From assembly GCA_025449435.1 (NCBI GenBank), contig JANWJO010000055.1:1-11061 (forward strand): a DNA stretch of 11,061 nt, written 5' to 3'. The notes under the pieces are model-generated. The model searched no databases, was not told where the DNA came from, and saw nothing but the letters and a program-made list of their open reading frames with translations. Position 1 is the first letter of the stretch, and the number at the start of each line of letters is the position of its first letter. This DNA comes from Chloroflexota bacterium (GTDB taxonomy: Bacteria; Chloroflexota; UBA4733). Positions 1 through 6,959 of this stretch are shown one piece after another. A program made the position numbers and the translations under genes.

Positions 1-1347
1 AGCGACGCCCGCCGGCAGTGCAGCCTCTGGCGCGAGTTCCGGTGCGGACACCGCCTCGCCGTGAACGCTCGCGTCACCTAACTCCAGCTCGCGCTCGGTC
101 ATCCGCAAGGGGATGACCAACCCAACCAGCTTGAGGATGAGGAAGGAGGCGCTGCCGCTCCACAGGATGACGAACAGTGCGGCCACGCCTTGTACCAGAA
201 GCTGATGGCCGGAGTCACCGTAGAACAACCCGGTCACGGAAAAGTTGGGTGTGTTTCCCTGGCCGTAGTACACGATCATGGAACCATCGCCGACTAACCC
301 GACCATGAGGCCACCCACCAGGCCAGCAAAGCCGTGCGTGTGGATGACACCCAGCGCATCGTCAACCTTGCGAAAGATCGCGACCTTATTCATGGTGAAC
401 CACGGAACGGAGGCCGCCGCGATGCCGATGATAATGGCGCCGAGGCCATTCACATACCCTGCAGCAGGCGTGATCGCCACCAGGCCGGTGATCATGCCGT
501 TGACCGCGCCCACCAGGGATGGTTTGCCCACCGCGAACATATCGATGAAGGTCCAGGTGAGCATTGCGGTGGCTGCCGCCAGATTGGTGTTGAGGACGGC
601 TGCGGCGGCATCTTGATTCGCGAAGAACGGGTCACCGCCGTTGAAGCCGTTCCAGCCCAGCCACAGCAAGCCAGCACCAGCCATCGTCATGAGCAGGTTA
701 TTGGGCGCTGAGTCAGCACGGTCACGCGCCAGGCGCGGACCAATAACGGCCGCGGCCACAAAGCCAGTGACGCCGGCTGACAGGTGGATGACGTAGCCGC
801 CCGAATAGTCCACGGCGCCAAGTTGCGCCAGCCAGCCGCCGCCCCATAGCCCAAAGGCATCTACCGCATACACGATCGATGACCAGATGGGAACGAACAG
901 CATCCAGGCACGGAAGTTAATGCGGCCAACCACGCTACCCAGAAACAGCAACGGCGTGATGGCAGCAAACACAAACTGGAAGTACACCAAAGTCGCCATG
1001 GGGAACCGCATGGCCGGCATCGAGCTCTGAAGCAACGGAATGACCGCTTGCCCCTGCTCTGCCGTTGAGTCCAGCGACGGGCCGGGGATTCCGAGTATTG
1101 CATCAAACGGGCTCGGCAGTCCGATCGGGTTGCCAAAGCTCATCTGGTAAGTCCACAGGACCCAGGTGATGAGCACGGCTGCAAAGCCGTAAAACGCCAT
1201 CATGGCCGAGTTCACGGCCCAACGCCGCTGCACCAGTCCACCGTACAGAATGGCCAAGCCAGGGATGCTCATGAGCCCAACCAGCGTGGCCGAAATAAGT
1301 TGCCAAGCGTTGTCGCCAGGTTGTAACCAGGATGGGTCTGGGGTCAC
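1..1347 (-). CDS. amt: Ammonium transporter (Amt/MEP/Rh family), C-terminal end cut by window edge
   Basis: This encodes an inner-membrane ammonium channel; 449 codons are visible with no stop before the window edge. The protein is hydrophobic throughout, with the family's run of membrane helices. The pore twin histidines are present: H188 in the D180-YSGGYVIHLSAG segment and H338 in VIHTHGFAGL, matching H168 and H318 of E. coli AmtB. The E. coli S219 position lies in GFNGGDP and is Asp239 here, as in a common Amt subgroup. The cytosolic tail after about residue 410 (TERELELGDASVHGE) resembles the conserved Amt tail that contacts PII protein, so little of the gene is missing. The GTG start at 1347 is chosen because AAGGAGG lies 7 nt upstream; an in-frame GTG 12 codons earlier has no such site. 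A glnK/PII gene may lie beyond the left edge, but none is seen here. Confidence 0.95.
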   Translation of the reverse strand, partial: MTPDPSWLQPGDNAWQLISATLVGLMSIPGLAILYGGLVQRRWAVNSAMMAFYGFAAVLITWVLWTYQMSFGNPIGLPSPFDAILGIPGPSLDSTAEQGQAVIPLLQSSMPAMRFPMATLVYFQFVFAAITPLLFLGSVVGRINFRAWMLFVPIWSSIVYAVDAFGLWGGGWLAQLGAVDYSGGYVIHLSAGVTGFVAAAVIGPRLARDRADSAPNNLLMTMAGAGLLWLGWNGFNGGDPFFANQDAAAAVLNTNLAAATAMLTWTFIDMFAVGKPSLVGAVNGMITGLVAITPAAGYVNGLGAIIIGIAAASVPWFTMNKVAIFRKVDDALGVIHTHGFAGLVGGLMVGLVGDGSMIVYYGQGNTPNFSVTGLFYGDSGHQLLVQGVAALFVILWSGSASFLILKLVGLVIPLRMTERELELGDASVHGEAVSAPELAPEAALPAGVA

Positions 1348-1354
1348 CTTTGCG

Positions 1355-1361
1355 CCTCCTT
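1355..1361 (-). promoter_or_regulatory. Shine-Dalgarno site of amt
   Basis: The minus strand reads AAGGAGG, a full match to the anti-Shine-Dalgarno complement. It is 7 nt from the GTG at 1347 and fixes that codon as the start. Confidence 0.85.
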
Positions 1362-1379
1362 CATATGGGTTGATACCAA

Positions 1380-1399
1380 CCACCGCTCAAGCGCGGTGG
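1380..1399 (-). promoter_or_regulatory. Stem-loop in the amt leader
   Basis: CCACCGC (1380-1386) and GCGGTGG (1393-1399) form a perfect 7-bp stem with a 6-nt loop. It lies about 20 nt upstream of the amt Shine-Dalgarno site. If transcribed it would fold in the 5' leader; a regulatory role is only inferred. Confidence 0.4.
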
Positions 1400-1505
1400 C
1401 GCATCACCACATCCCAACCTTGGGAGGAGGGCGACTCTGCCCGCGGTGCTCGCGGCCTTCCCTTCGGGCCGGTCCGCAGCACTGACGGCGCACACATCCA
1501 AATGC

Positions 1506-1543
1506 AAAACGCCTGAGGCTTCACTGCTGAGAGCCTCAGGCGT
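1506..1543 (-). terminator. Intrinsic-terminator-like hairpin upstream of amt
   Basis: CGCCTGAGGCT (1510-1520) pairs perfectly with AGCCTCAGGCG (1532-1542), and A1509-T1543 extends the stem to 12 bp; the loop is 11 nt. Read on the minus strand, the stem is followed directly by TTTTGCATTT, which fits a rho-independent terminator. On the plus strand the following bases are GTCTGTG, a poor U-tract, so minus is the likelier direction. There is no minus-strand gene just upstream for it to end. It is therefore either a barrier to read-through or an attenuator in a long amt leader. Confidence 0.6.
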
Positions 1544-1702
1544 CTGTGCCTATGTCGCGGTCGTCATTACCCGGTGGGCGTCAATGCCCATCGTGCGCTG
1601 CTGCCAGCACAGTACCAAAGGGTGACAAGGCCTGTCAAATTCCGTTGGCGACCGGGTCGGGGCCGTTTGGGGGAGTGCTATCTACTCGCCAGAAGGGGAG
1701 CG

Positions 1703-1731
1703 TTGACGTTCAGGCACACGATTGCTACCGT
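1703..1731 (+). promoter_or_regulatory. Predicted promoter of the LDH2-family gene
   Basis: TTGACG (1703-1708, five of six matches to the -35 consensus) is separated by exactly 17 bp from TACCGT (1726-1731), which is preceded by TGC as in extended -10 elements. The -10 box itself is weak (three of six). Transcription would begin near 1738, leaving about 67 nt before the GTG at 1805. This supports 1805 over the far-upstream ATG at 1574, which would lie outside the transcript. Confidence 0.45.
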
Positions 1732-1735
1732 GTGC
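1714..1735. promoter_or_regulatory. Inverted repeat overlapping the LDH2 promoter -10 (operator candidate)
   Basis: GCACACG (1714-1720) and CGTGTGC (1729-1735) are perfect inverted 7-mers separated by 8 bp, about two helical turns between outer ends. The repeat covers the spacer and the -10 box, a position typical of a repressor operator. No regulator gene is in the window, so the binding protein is unknown. Confidence 0.45.
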
Positions 1736-1804
1736 AACGCGCAACATGCACTCCGTCATCGGGCAGGCGCCAGGATGATCGGGCACCGTGGAAGGAAGAG
1801 TTCA

Positions 1805-3028
1805 GTGGCCGCCGAGTTGATTCCGTTTGCTCCGGGGGACTTGCAGAGTTGGACCGTGGCCATGCTGCTGAAGGCTGAAACCCCGCTCGACATCGCCGAA
1901 CTCGTCGCCAAACACTTGGTCGGCGCGAATCGCGCCGGTCACGATTCACACGGCGTATTGCGGCTGCCGGCCTATCTTGGCCAGATGGATCGTGGCCTCC
2001 TGATGGCAGCAGCGCGACCGTCCATCCTCCACGAGTCGCCTACCACTGCTACGCTTGATGGCGCACATGGATTCGGCTACACGACCATGGAAGGAGCCGT
2101 TTCCATCGCCCGTGATAAGGCGGAGGCCAGTGGGCTCGCCGCCGTTGCCATACGCAACTGCGGGCACATCGGGCGAGTCGGTGGCTGGGTGGAGGAACTC
2201 GCGCACAGCGGCCTGATCGGCCAGTTGACCTACGGCTCGATAGCAGCAGCTACCGGCGGCGCCACGCCGTTTGGCGGCAAGGCCCGCATGCTGGGTACCA
2301 ATCCATGGGCCATCGCCATTCCCGCCTCCGACAACGCGCCAGTGGTGCTCGATTTTGCGACCACCGGCGTCGCAGAAGGCAAACTGCAGGTGGCACGCGC
2401 CAAGCGGCAGACGCTTCCCGCGGGCCTGATCGTGGATAAACAGGGCCAGCCCAGCGTCAACGTAGAAGACTTCTACGCTGGCGGCATGCTATTGCCGTTC
2501 GGTGGCCACAAGGGTTACGCCTTGTCCATCGTCGCCGCGTTGTTCGGTGGGCTGGCCGGCGCGACGGCGGTAGATCGTGTGGCCGGCGTCTTCCTGGTCG
2601 CACTCAACCCGTCGGCGTTTGGCGACGCCGGTGACTATACGCGCGCCGTGACCAACGCGAAACAGGTGCTGCGTTCGACGCCGGCCGTCGCGCAGAACAT
2701 GCCGGTGCAAGTTCCGGGGGACCCCGAGCGCGCTTCACGCACCCTCCGGTCGCGCTGGCTGCCCCTGCCTGCCGAAACCGTGCGCCAGTTGCAGGTGCTG
2801 GCCGAGCGGTTTAGCGTGCCGTTACCAGCGCCGTTTGCCGGCCATCAATTCCCAGGGGAAGTGCTGGCCGCCACGTTTGGTGTGGCTCCCACAGCGATCA
2901 TGGCAGCACTCGCCGGCCAGGTGGAGAGCGCGAAGCATAGCGACATGAACACCGTAGGCGCACTACTCGTCGAGAACGGCACGATTACCGCCTCCACGCT
3001 AGAAGCGGCGTTGGCTACTCAGCTGTAG
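1805..3028 (+). CDS. LDH2 / malate-lactate dehydrogenase family NAD(P)H-dependent oxidoreductase with C-terminal extension
   Basis: This 407-residue enzyme belongs to the family of L-malate, L-lactate, ureidoglycolate and piperideine-carboxylate dehydrogenases, which interconvert 2-keto and 2-hydroxy (or imino) acids with NAD(P)H. Visible family marks are GHDSHGVLR (H46-R53, with the catalytic His49 region), GTNP (164-167) in the nucleotide-binding part, LDFATTG (Asp183), and the PFGGHKGYALS motif (231-241). The GTG start at 1805 follows GGAAGGAAGAG by about 4 nt and precedes the first family-like residues. Family members are usually about 330-360 residues. This one runs some 55-60 residues past the normal end, finishing with GALLVENGTITASTLEAAL, which resembles the start of GspE/PilB-type ATPases. 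The substrate is uncertain; position next to the sugar-acid cassette suggests a 2-keto acid from that route. Confidence 0.92.
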   Translation: MAAELIPFAPGDLQSWTVAMLLKAETPLDIAELVAKHLVGANRAGHDSHGVLRLPAYLGQMDRGLLMAAARPSILHESPTTATLDGAHGFGYTTMEGAVSIARDKAEASGLAAVAIRNCGHIGRVGGWVEELAHSGLIGQLTYGSIAAATGGATPFGGKARMLGTNPWAIAIPASDNAPVVLDFATTGVAEGKLQVARAKRQTLPAGLIVDKQGQPSVNVEDFYAGGMLLPFGGHKGYALSIVAALFGGLAGATAVDRVAGVFLVALNPSAFGDAGDYTRAVTNAKQVLRSTPAVAQNMPVQVPGDPERASRTLRSRWLPLPAETVRQLQVLAERFSVPLPAPFAGHQFPGEVLAATFGVAPTAIMAALAGQVESAKHSDMNTVGALLVENGTITASTLEAALATQL

Positions 3029-3046
3029 GCGCCACACCCTAAGGCA

Positions 3047-4006
3047 CTAGCCGCGGGCAGTGGGATTGATCAGGTGCAGCGGCCGTCCGCCGTTGAGAAA
3101 GCGCAACACGTTATCTGCGGCGAACAAGGTCAAGTCGTGCCCCGACGTGCGCGAATAGAAGGCCGCGTGCGGTGTGAGCAGCAGATGTGGATGCTTCAAT
3201 AGCGGCTGTTGTAGGTCGGGTGCCGGCTCATCTTCGAGCACATCGATGGCTGCCAGACGTGGCCTGCCACGGTCCAGTGCTCGCAACAGCGCGTCCGACG
3301 ACACTACTTTGCCTCGCCCAGTGTTTACGAACACGGAGCCCTCCTTCATGAGCGCAAAGGCTTCGTCGTTCAACAGGTGATACGTGCTGGGCATCAGCGG
3401 GCAATGTACGCTCACCACGTCCGACTGCTGCAGCAGGTCACGCAGTAGCACGACCGGCAAGTTAGGCGGTGGCATAGGGTCGGCTACCGACACCTCCATG
3501 CCAAAGGCTTGGGCGCGTACGGCGACCGCCGAACCGATGCGCCCTGCACCAACCAACCCCAGCTTCATCCCGCGCAGTCGTTGGACGTTGACGTTCTCGC
3601 CGAACCAATTCCAGTTGGTACGCGATTGAGCCAGGAAGAAAGGAACTTGACGCAGCATCGCCAGCATAAGTGCCATCGTGTGGTCGGCCACTTCGTCGGT
3701 GCAGTAGTCTGGGACGTTGGCAACCCACACCCCATGTATTGTGGCCGCCTCGACGTCGATCAGGTCGTACCCCACGCCAATGCGGATCGCAAGCGCCAGG
3801 TTGCCGTTCCGCGCCCCATCCTCAATTTCAGCAGCAGTGAGCGGCTCGGCACAGACTAACGCGGCATCCGCCCAACGCAAGCCGTCTTGCTTCTCCTGCG
3901 GACTCCCACCAGCCAGAGATCGGACTTCGACTCCTTGCGCTTGGAGTGCCTGCACCCCAGGTCGCATGATGTCCACACTGTCGGTCGTCACCACTCGCCG
4001 TAGCAC
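3047..4006 (-). CDS. D-isomer-specific 2-hydroxyacid dehydrogenase, CtBP/phosphoglycerate-dehydrogenase-like
   Basis: This 319-residue, probably cytosolic NAD-dependent oxidoreductase is of normal family length. It has IGVGYDLIDV (76-85), the Rossmann motif GAGRIG (153-158) with Asp176 ending the second strand, catalytic Arg231 in NTGRGK, Glu260 in DVLEDEP and His280 in TPHAAFYS. The HAAxYS form after the catalytic His is typical of the CtBP-like branch, with Phe283 where CtBP has Trp. The GTG start at 4006 has GGAAGG about 8 nt upstream. It is the last gene of the minus-strand cassette, 50 bp after the enolase-superfamily gene, and ends 18 bp from the convergent LDH2 gene with no room for a hairpin terminator. 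It may reduce or oxidise a 2-keto/2-hydroxy acid made by its neighbours; the substrate is unknown. Confidence 0.93.
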   Translation of the reverse strand: MLRRVVTTDSVDIMRPGVQALQAQGVEVRSLAGGSPQEKQDGLRWADAALVCAEPLTAAEIEDGARNGNLALAIRIGVGYDLIDVEAATIHGVWVANVPDYCTDEVADHTMALMLAMLRQVPFFLAQSRTNWNWFGENVNVQRLRGMKLGLVGAGRIGSAVAVRAQAFGMEVSVADPMPPPNLPVVLLRDLLQQSDVVSVHCPLMPSTYHLLNDEAFALMKEGSVFVNTGRGKVVSSDALLRALDRGRPRLAAIDVLEDEPAPDLQQPLLKHPHLLLTPHAAFYSRTSGHDLTLFAADNVLRFLNGGRPLHLINPTARG

Positions 4007-4034
4007 GCGCCCTGCCTTCCGTCAGCCCTATTAT

Positions 4035-4044
4035 TGTGATCACA
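4035..4044. promoter_or_regulatory. Perfect 10-bp palindrome in the gap before the 2-hydroxyacid dehydrogenase gene
   Basis: TGTGATCACA is self-complementary and sits in the 50-bp gap between the dehydratase stop and the dehydrogenase start, next to AATAAT on the minus strand. It could be an operator for an internal promoter, but no matching -35 box was found. It is not a CRP site as such, because that needs a 6-bp spacer between the half-sites. Confidence 0.25.
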
Positions 4045-4056
4045 CGTTACAAGGTA

Positions 4057-5190
4057 TCAGGCATCGGCGACGCTGCCATCAGCGAAGGTGTACTGAGCGC
4101 GGAAATCGGCGCGATAGGGATGTTGCGCCGCCACAGCCAGATTGAGTTCGACACCCAAGCCTGGGCTGGTTGGCAACTCGGCCCAGCCGGCCACCGTGGC
4201 GCAGGTTGTCTTGATGAGGTCATAGCGCCAGGGACAGCCCAGCGGGTGCTCCTGGATCGTGCAATTGGGCGTGCATGCGTCAACGTGCAAGTTGGCGGCG
4301 GTGAGCACCTCGGAGCTCGCGCCGTGCAACGCCACTTCGAGGAATTTCACTTCCGCCATGGCGGCGACCTTCCTCGTTTCGGAAATACCGCCAGCATGCG
4401 ACACATCCGGTTGGATGTACGCGACGGCGCGTTGCTGGATCAGGTCGTTGAACCCCCATTTGGTGAACAGCCGCTCACCAGTTGCCAGCGGCACCGGACT
4501 GCGTTGCGCCACCCACGCAAGCGTGGCGAGGTCTTCCGGCTGCGTCGCTTCTTCGATCCACAGCGGCTGAGCCGGAGCGACACGTTGCGCAAAATCGACA
4601 GCCATGGTCGGCGTGAGGAGTCCATGGGCATCGATCAAGATATCGACGTCGTCGCCGAGCGACTGCCTCAACGCAACGATGGCGGCCGCACCCTCACGCA
4701 CATCCCGGCGCGCATCGATCACACCATCTTGTACCTGGAACGGACCCATCTTCAATGCCGTATATCCCTGAGCGGCGTAGGCAAGCGCTTGCTCGACACC
4801 TCTGGCCGTAAACGGCGAAATGTGCGTGTACAGACGGATACGGCGGCGCGCGGCCCCGCCCAGCAGTTGCCACACCGGCTTGCCTGCATCCTTGCCCTTG
4901 ATATCCCATAGCGCCATCTCGATGGCAGAAATCGCCGAGTTGAGGGCTGGCCCGCCGCGCCAGCGGGCGTAGCGATACATCGCTTGCCACAGCCACTCGA
5001 TGTCGAGCGGATCCTTTCCCATAAGAAAGCGCTCATGCTCCTGAATAGCCGCTGCAATGGTCATGGCCTTGCTCGTCACCGACCCCTCGCCCAGCCCGCT
5101 GAGGCCTGGCTGGTCGGTATGCACCAGCACGAACACCCAGTTGCCCGCACCCGCATCGACCACAACCGTTTGAAGTCCAGTTATTTTCAT
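4057..5190 (-). CDS. Mandelate racemase/muconate-lactonizing (enolase superfamily) enzyme, galactonate-dehydratase-like
   Basis: This 377-residue metalloenzyme probably dehydrates an acid sugar to a 2-keto-3-deoxy acid, using Mg2+ to stabilise an enolate. The N-terminal capping domain covers about residues 1-115 and the barrel the rest. Metal ligands are Asp187 (LIDAHG), Glu213/214 (WIEEATQPED) and Glu239 (ATGERLF). Catalytic His189 follows the first ligand as in D-galactonate dehydratase, and a His289 (ALHGASS)-Asp262 (IQPDVSHAGG) dyad and Glu314 (IQEHP) are in place. The combination fits the galactonate-dehydratase-like group rather than racemases or cycloisomerases. The ATG at 5190 overlaps the stop of the lactonase gene (ATGA), so translation is likely coupled. 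The exact sugar acid cannot be read from sequence; galactonate, fuconate or arabinonate types are all possible. Confidence 0.94.
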   Translation of the reverse strand: MKITGLQTVVVDAGAGNWVFVLVHTDQPGLSGLGEGSVTSKAMTIAAAIQEHERFLMGKDPLDIEWLWQAMYRYARWRGGPALNSAISAIEMALWDIKGKDAGKPVWQLLGGAARRRIRLYTHISPFTARGVEQALAYAAQGYTALKMGPFQVQDGVIDARRDVREGAAAIVALRQSLGDDVDILIDAHGLLTPTMAVDFAQRVAPAQPLWIEEATQPEDLATLAWVAQRSPVPLATGERLFTKWGFNDLIQQRAVAYIQPDVSHAGGISETRKVAAMAEVKFLEVALHGASSEVLTAANLHVDACTPNCTIQEHPLGCPWRYDLIKTTCATVAGWAELPTSPGLGVELNLAVAAQHPYRADFRAQYTFADGSVADA

Positions 5191-6080
5191 CCTGCATTGC
5201 TCGCTTCTGTGGCCGTGTCCTGACCAGCTGGCCGGTGGCCGCGCTCAGCGAGCAACCCTTCGAGCGTACCGCCGAGAATTGCCATCTTGTCAGCGCTCGG
5301 AATGAAGGGAGCGTGCGTACGCAACGCTTCGAGTGCCTGCTGGTAGGTCATATCTTTGCTCACCACGGGGTAATCCGATCCCCAACACATCCGCTGGGCG
5401 CCAAAGTGTTCGTAGATCGCGCGAATAATGGATTGACAATCCAGGTACGGATAGTCGTACGCCACCGGTGACGCATAATGGTATCCGGAAATCTTGACAT
5501 AAATATTGGCCAGGGGCGCCGAAGCGAGCAACAAGTCGAGACCACCGGCACGTCCAGGGGTGTCTACGCGGACGCCGGACAAGTGGTGGCATAGGAACAC
5601 AACGCCAGGGAAGCGCTCTGCCAGGAGGCGAAGCGTTGGCTGGAAGCGCGGTGAAATCGACAGGCTGGCTATCTGGCGATACCGCTCGGCCACGCGAAAG
5701 AAGGCCTGCCCTTCCTCTGAAAGAAACCAGGCGCCGTCGTCGTCGCTGCGGACATAGTGCGTGAATCCGCACAACCCAAAACGTTGGATGGATTCTTGCA
5801 ACCGCTGCGCCGCACCAGGGGTGTGGTACGTCGTAGTCCAGGAGCAATCCACATCCGCGAACTGGACGAACCGTCCTGGCCAGCGCTGGATGGCCTCGAA
5901 CACGTAGTCGTTATTGTACGGATTGTGGTCGATACGGGCGCACACCACGGTGGCAGCGCCCACACCGTTTTGGTCCATTTCAAACAACAGTTGATCGATC
6001 GTGCTGCGAGAGAGGGGATTAGGCACCTGCGGCTGGTATGGCCAGAAATTCCAGGCGTGGCAGTGAGCGTCGATAATCAT
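5187..6080 (-). CDS. Amidohydrolase-family hydrolase, probable sugar lactonase
   Basis: This 297-residue TIM-barrel metal hydrolase is of the Amidohydro_2 type (fuconolactonase, rhamnonolactonase and pyrone-dicarboxylate lactonase relatives). It begins MIIDAHCHAW with the HxH metal motif (H6, H8), has paired histidines in FLCHHLSG (165-166), the barrel-end aspartate in WGSDYP (D236), and the family's closing ILGGTLEGLL (268-277). The ATG at 6080 is preferred over a longer frame beginning at 6122, because GAGGAG lies 7 nt upstream and the protein then starts directly at the metal motif. It lies 66 bp after the SDR gene and overlaps the dehydratase gene by 4 bp. That order (dehydrogenase, lactonase, dehydratase) is what suggests an aldonolactone as substrate; the motif alone would also allow other esters or decarboxylation. 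Confidence 0.9.
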   Translation of the reverse strand: MIIDAHCHAWNFWPYQPQVPNPLSRSTIDQLLFEMDQNGVGAATVVCARIDHNPYNNDYVFEAIQRWPGRFVQFADVDCSWTTTYHTPGAAQRLQESIQRFGLCGFTHYVRSDDDGAWFLSEEGQAFFRVAERYRQIASLSISPRFQPTLRLLAERFPGVVFLCHHLSGVRVDTPGRAGGLDLLLASAPLANIYVKISGYHYASPVAYDYPYLDCQSIIRAIYEHFGAQRMCWGSDYPVVSKDMTYQQALEALRTHAPFIPSADKMAILGGTLEGLLAERGHRPAGQDTATEASNAG

Positions 6081-6146
6081 TGCTCTACTCCTCTGGGTTG
6101 AGCCTGAGGGTCGCCACAGCATTCGGGCAACATTGAGTAGCAGCGG

Positions 6147-6914
6147 TCACACCCACTCGGGGTCGCCGCGACGCGATAACAACCGTCCACCATCGCACAC
6201 CACAGTTTGCCCCACCACAAACGAGCACTCGCTTGAAGCCAGGAACACCGCAAGGGCTGCCACTTCGGCCGGCCTTCCGGCCCGGCGGACGAGCGTGGCG
6301 GCGGAGGCATCGACATCGGGTGGCACCGTGTCGGCGCGCACATACACTGGGCCCGGGGCGATGGCGTTCACAATGACTCCCTGCGGGGCGAGGTCGATAG
6401 CCATGCTGCGTGTGAGCGACATGCCGCCACCTTTAGACGCTGCGTACGGGGCGTTGCCGGGCAGCGGCACCCAAGCTTGGATGGCCAGCACGTTAATGAT
6501 GCGGCCGTACTGGCGCGCCACCATGTGGCGGGCAGCAGCGCGACCGCAATAAAACATGCCGTTCAGGTTGACGTTGAGCACGGTTGCCCAGTCTGCGGTA
6601 GGCAGTTGAGCAAACTCGTGACGGGCGGGCGATGCCTGGGCGGCGTTGTTGACCAAGATGTCGAGCGTACCGCAGTGGGCGATGACCGTCTCGACCGCAT
6701 CCTCGCAGTCAGCTTCTATGCCGACATCAGCCTGAATCCAAAGGGCCTCACGTTTGCCCAGGGCGTGCAATTCGTTCGCCGTCCGCTCCAACGACACACG
6801 GTCGCGACCGGCAATTGCTACGATTGCACCTTCCTGGACGAAACGCTGCGCGATAGCTCGCCCAATGCCCCGATTGCCACCGGTGACGAGCGCCACTTGC
6901 TTTGCTAAACGCAC
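6147..6914 (-). CDS. Short-chain dehydrogenase/reductase lacking the usual catalytic serine
   Basis: This 255-residue classical-length SDR is probably a cytosolic NAD(P)-dependent dehydrogenase acting on a sugar or polyol at the head of the cassette. It has the cofactor motif TGGNRGIG (11-18), NNAA (89-92), the helix-4 Asn region VLNVNLNG (112-119), the YAASK motif (Tyr157, Lys161) and the APGPV stretch (186-190). The normal Ser of the catalytic tetrad, 13 residues before Tyr, is Ala144 (NVLAIQA where relatives have NISSxxG). The GTG at 6914 is chosen because GGAGG lies 8 nt upstream and a promoter ends just before. Upstream in-frame starts at 6953 and 6920 would fall inside the promoter or against the ribosome site. 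It is first in an apparent four-gene operon with lactonase, dehydratase and 2-hydroxyacid dehydrogenase. Confidence 0.94.
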   Translation of the reverse strand: MRLAKQVALVTGGNRGIGRAIAQRFVQEGAIVAIAGRDRVSLERTANELHALGKREALWIQADVGIEADCEDAVETVIAHCGTLDILVNNAAQASPARHEFAQLPTADWATVLNVNLNGMFYCGRAAARHMVARQYGRIINVLAIQAWVPLPGNAPYAASKGGGMSLTRSMAIDLAPQGVIVNAIAPGPVYVRADTVPPDVDASAATLVRRAGRPAEVAALAVFLASSECSFVVGQTVVCDGGRLLSRRGDPEWV

Positions 6915-6925
6915 AATCACAGCCT

Positions 6926-6959
6926 CCAGCAACACGCTGGCAGGGTATAGCACTCTGCC
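6926..6959. promoter_or_regulatory. Inverted repeats over the cassette promoter (operator candidates)
   Basis: Two short perfect inverted repeats flank the likely transcription start: CCAGC (6926-6930)/GCTGG (6936-6940) with a 5-bp gap, and GGCAG (6939-6943)/CTGCC (6955-6959) with an 11-bp gap that spans the -10 box. Five-base arms occur often by chance in GC-rich DNA, so only their position makes them interesting. Confidence 0.3.

Larger units (their letters stand above)
1348..1804. other. Divergent non-coding region between amt and the LDH2 gene
   Basis: This 457-bp gap holds the control regions of two divergent genes. The amt side (about 1350-1545) is rich in stem-loops on the minus strand: the long hairpin at 1510-1542, a CCACCGC/GCGGTGG stem at 1380-1399, and a GGCC-rich stretch near 1450-1475. 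The LDH2 side has the promoter and inverted repeat at 1703-1735. Open frames can be read through parts of it, for example upstream of 1805, but they have no ribosome site and no family resemblance, so I treat it as non-coding. No convincing sigma-70 promoter for amt was found. Confidence 0.6.

Noticed and set aside
1440..1470. T-box-like ACCGCGGG string on the minus strand of the amt leader
   Set aside because: The rest of the T-box pattern (UGGN before ACCGCG, the specifier loop, a matching terminator placed downstream) is not there, and T-boxes usually control aminoacyl-tRNA or amino-acid genes.
1574..1804. Longer N-terminus for the LDH2 protein starting at an ATG at 1574
   Set aside because: The extra 77 residues look like out-of-family Arg-rich sequence, there is no ribosome site, and the predicted promoter lies inside them. 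GTG 1805 has GGAAGGAAGAG just upstream.
3029..3046. Possible bidirectional terminator between the convergent LDH2 and 2-hydroxyacid dehydrogenase genes
   Set aside because: The gap is only 18 bp and contains no stem with a U-tract on either strand.
4036..4911. 291-codon open frame on the plus strand opposite the enolase-superfamily gene
   Set aside because: It is the antisense shadow of a gene with all catalytic residues in place; its translation is Arg/His-rich with no family resemblance.
5290..5847. 185-codon minus-strand frame within the lactonase gene
   Set aside because: Same strand, different frame, Arg/Pro-rich translation; the lactonase frame carries the conserved metal motifs.
6120..6122. 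Upstream start for the lactonase adding 14 residues
   Set aside because: The added residues are not family-like and there is no ribosome site, whereas ATG 6080 has GAGGAG 7 nt upstream.
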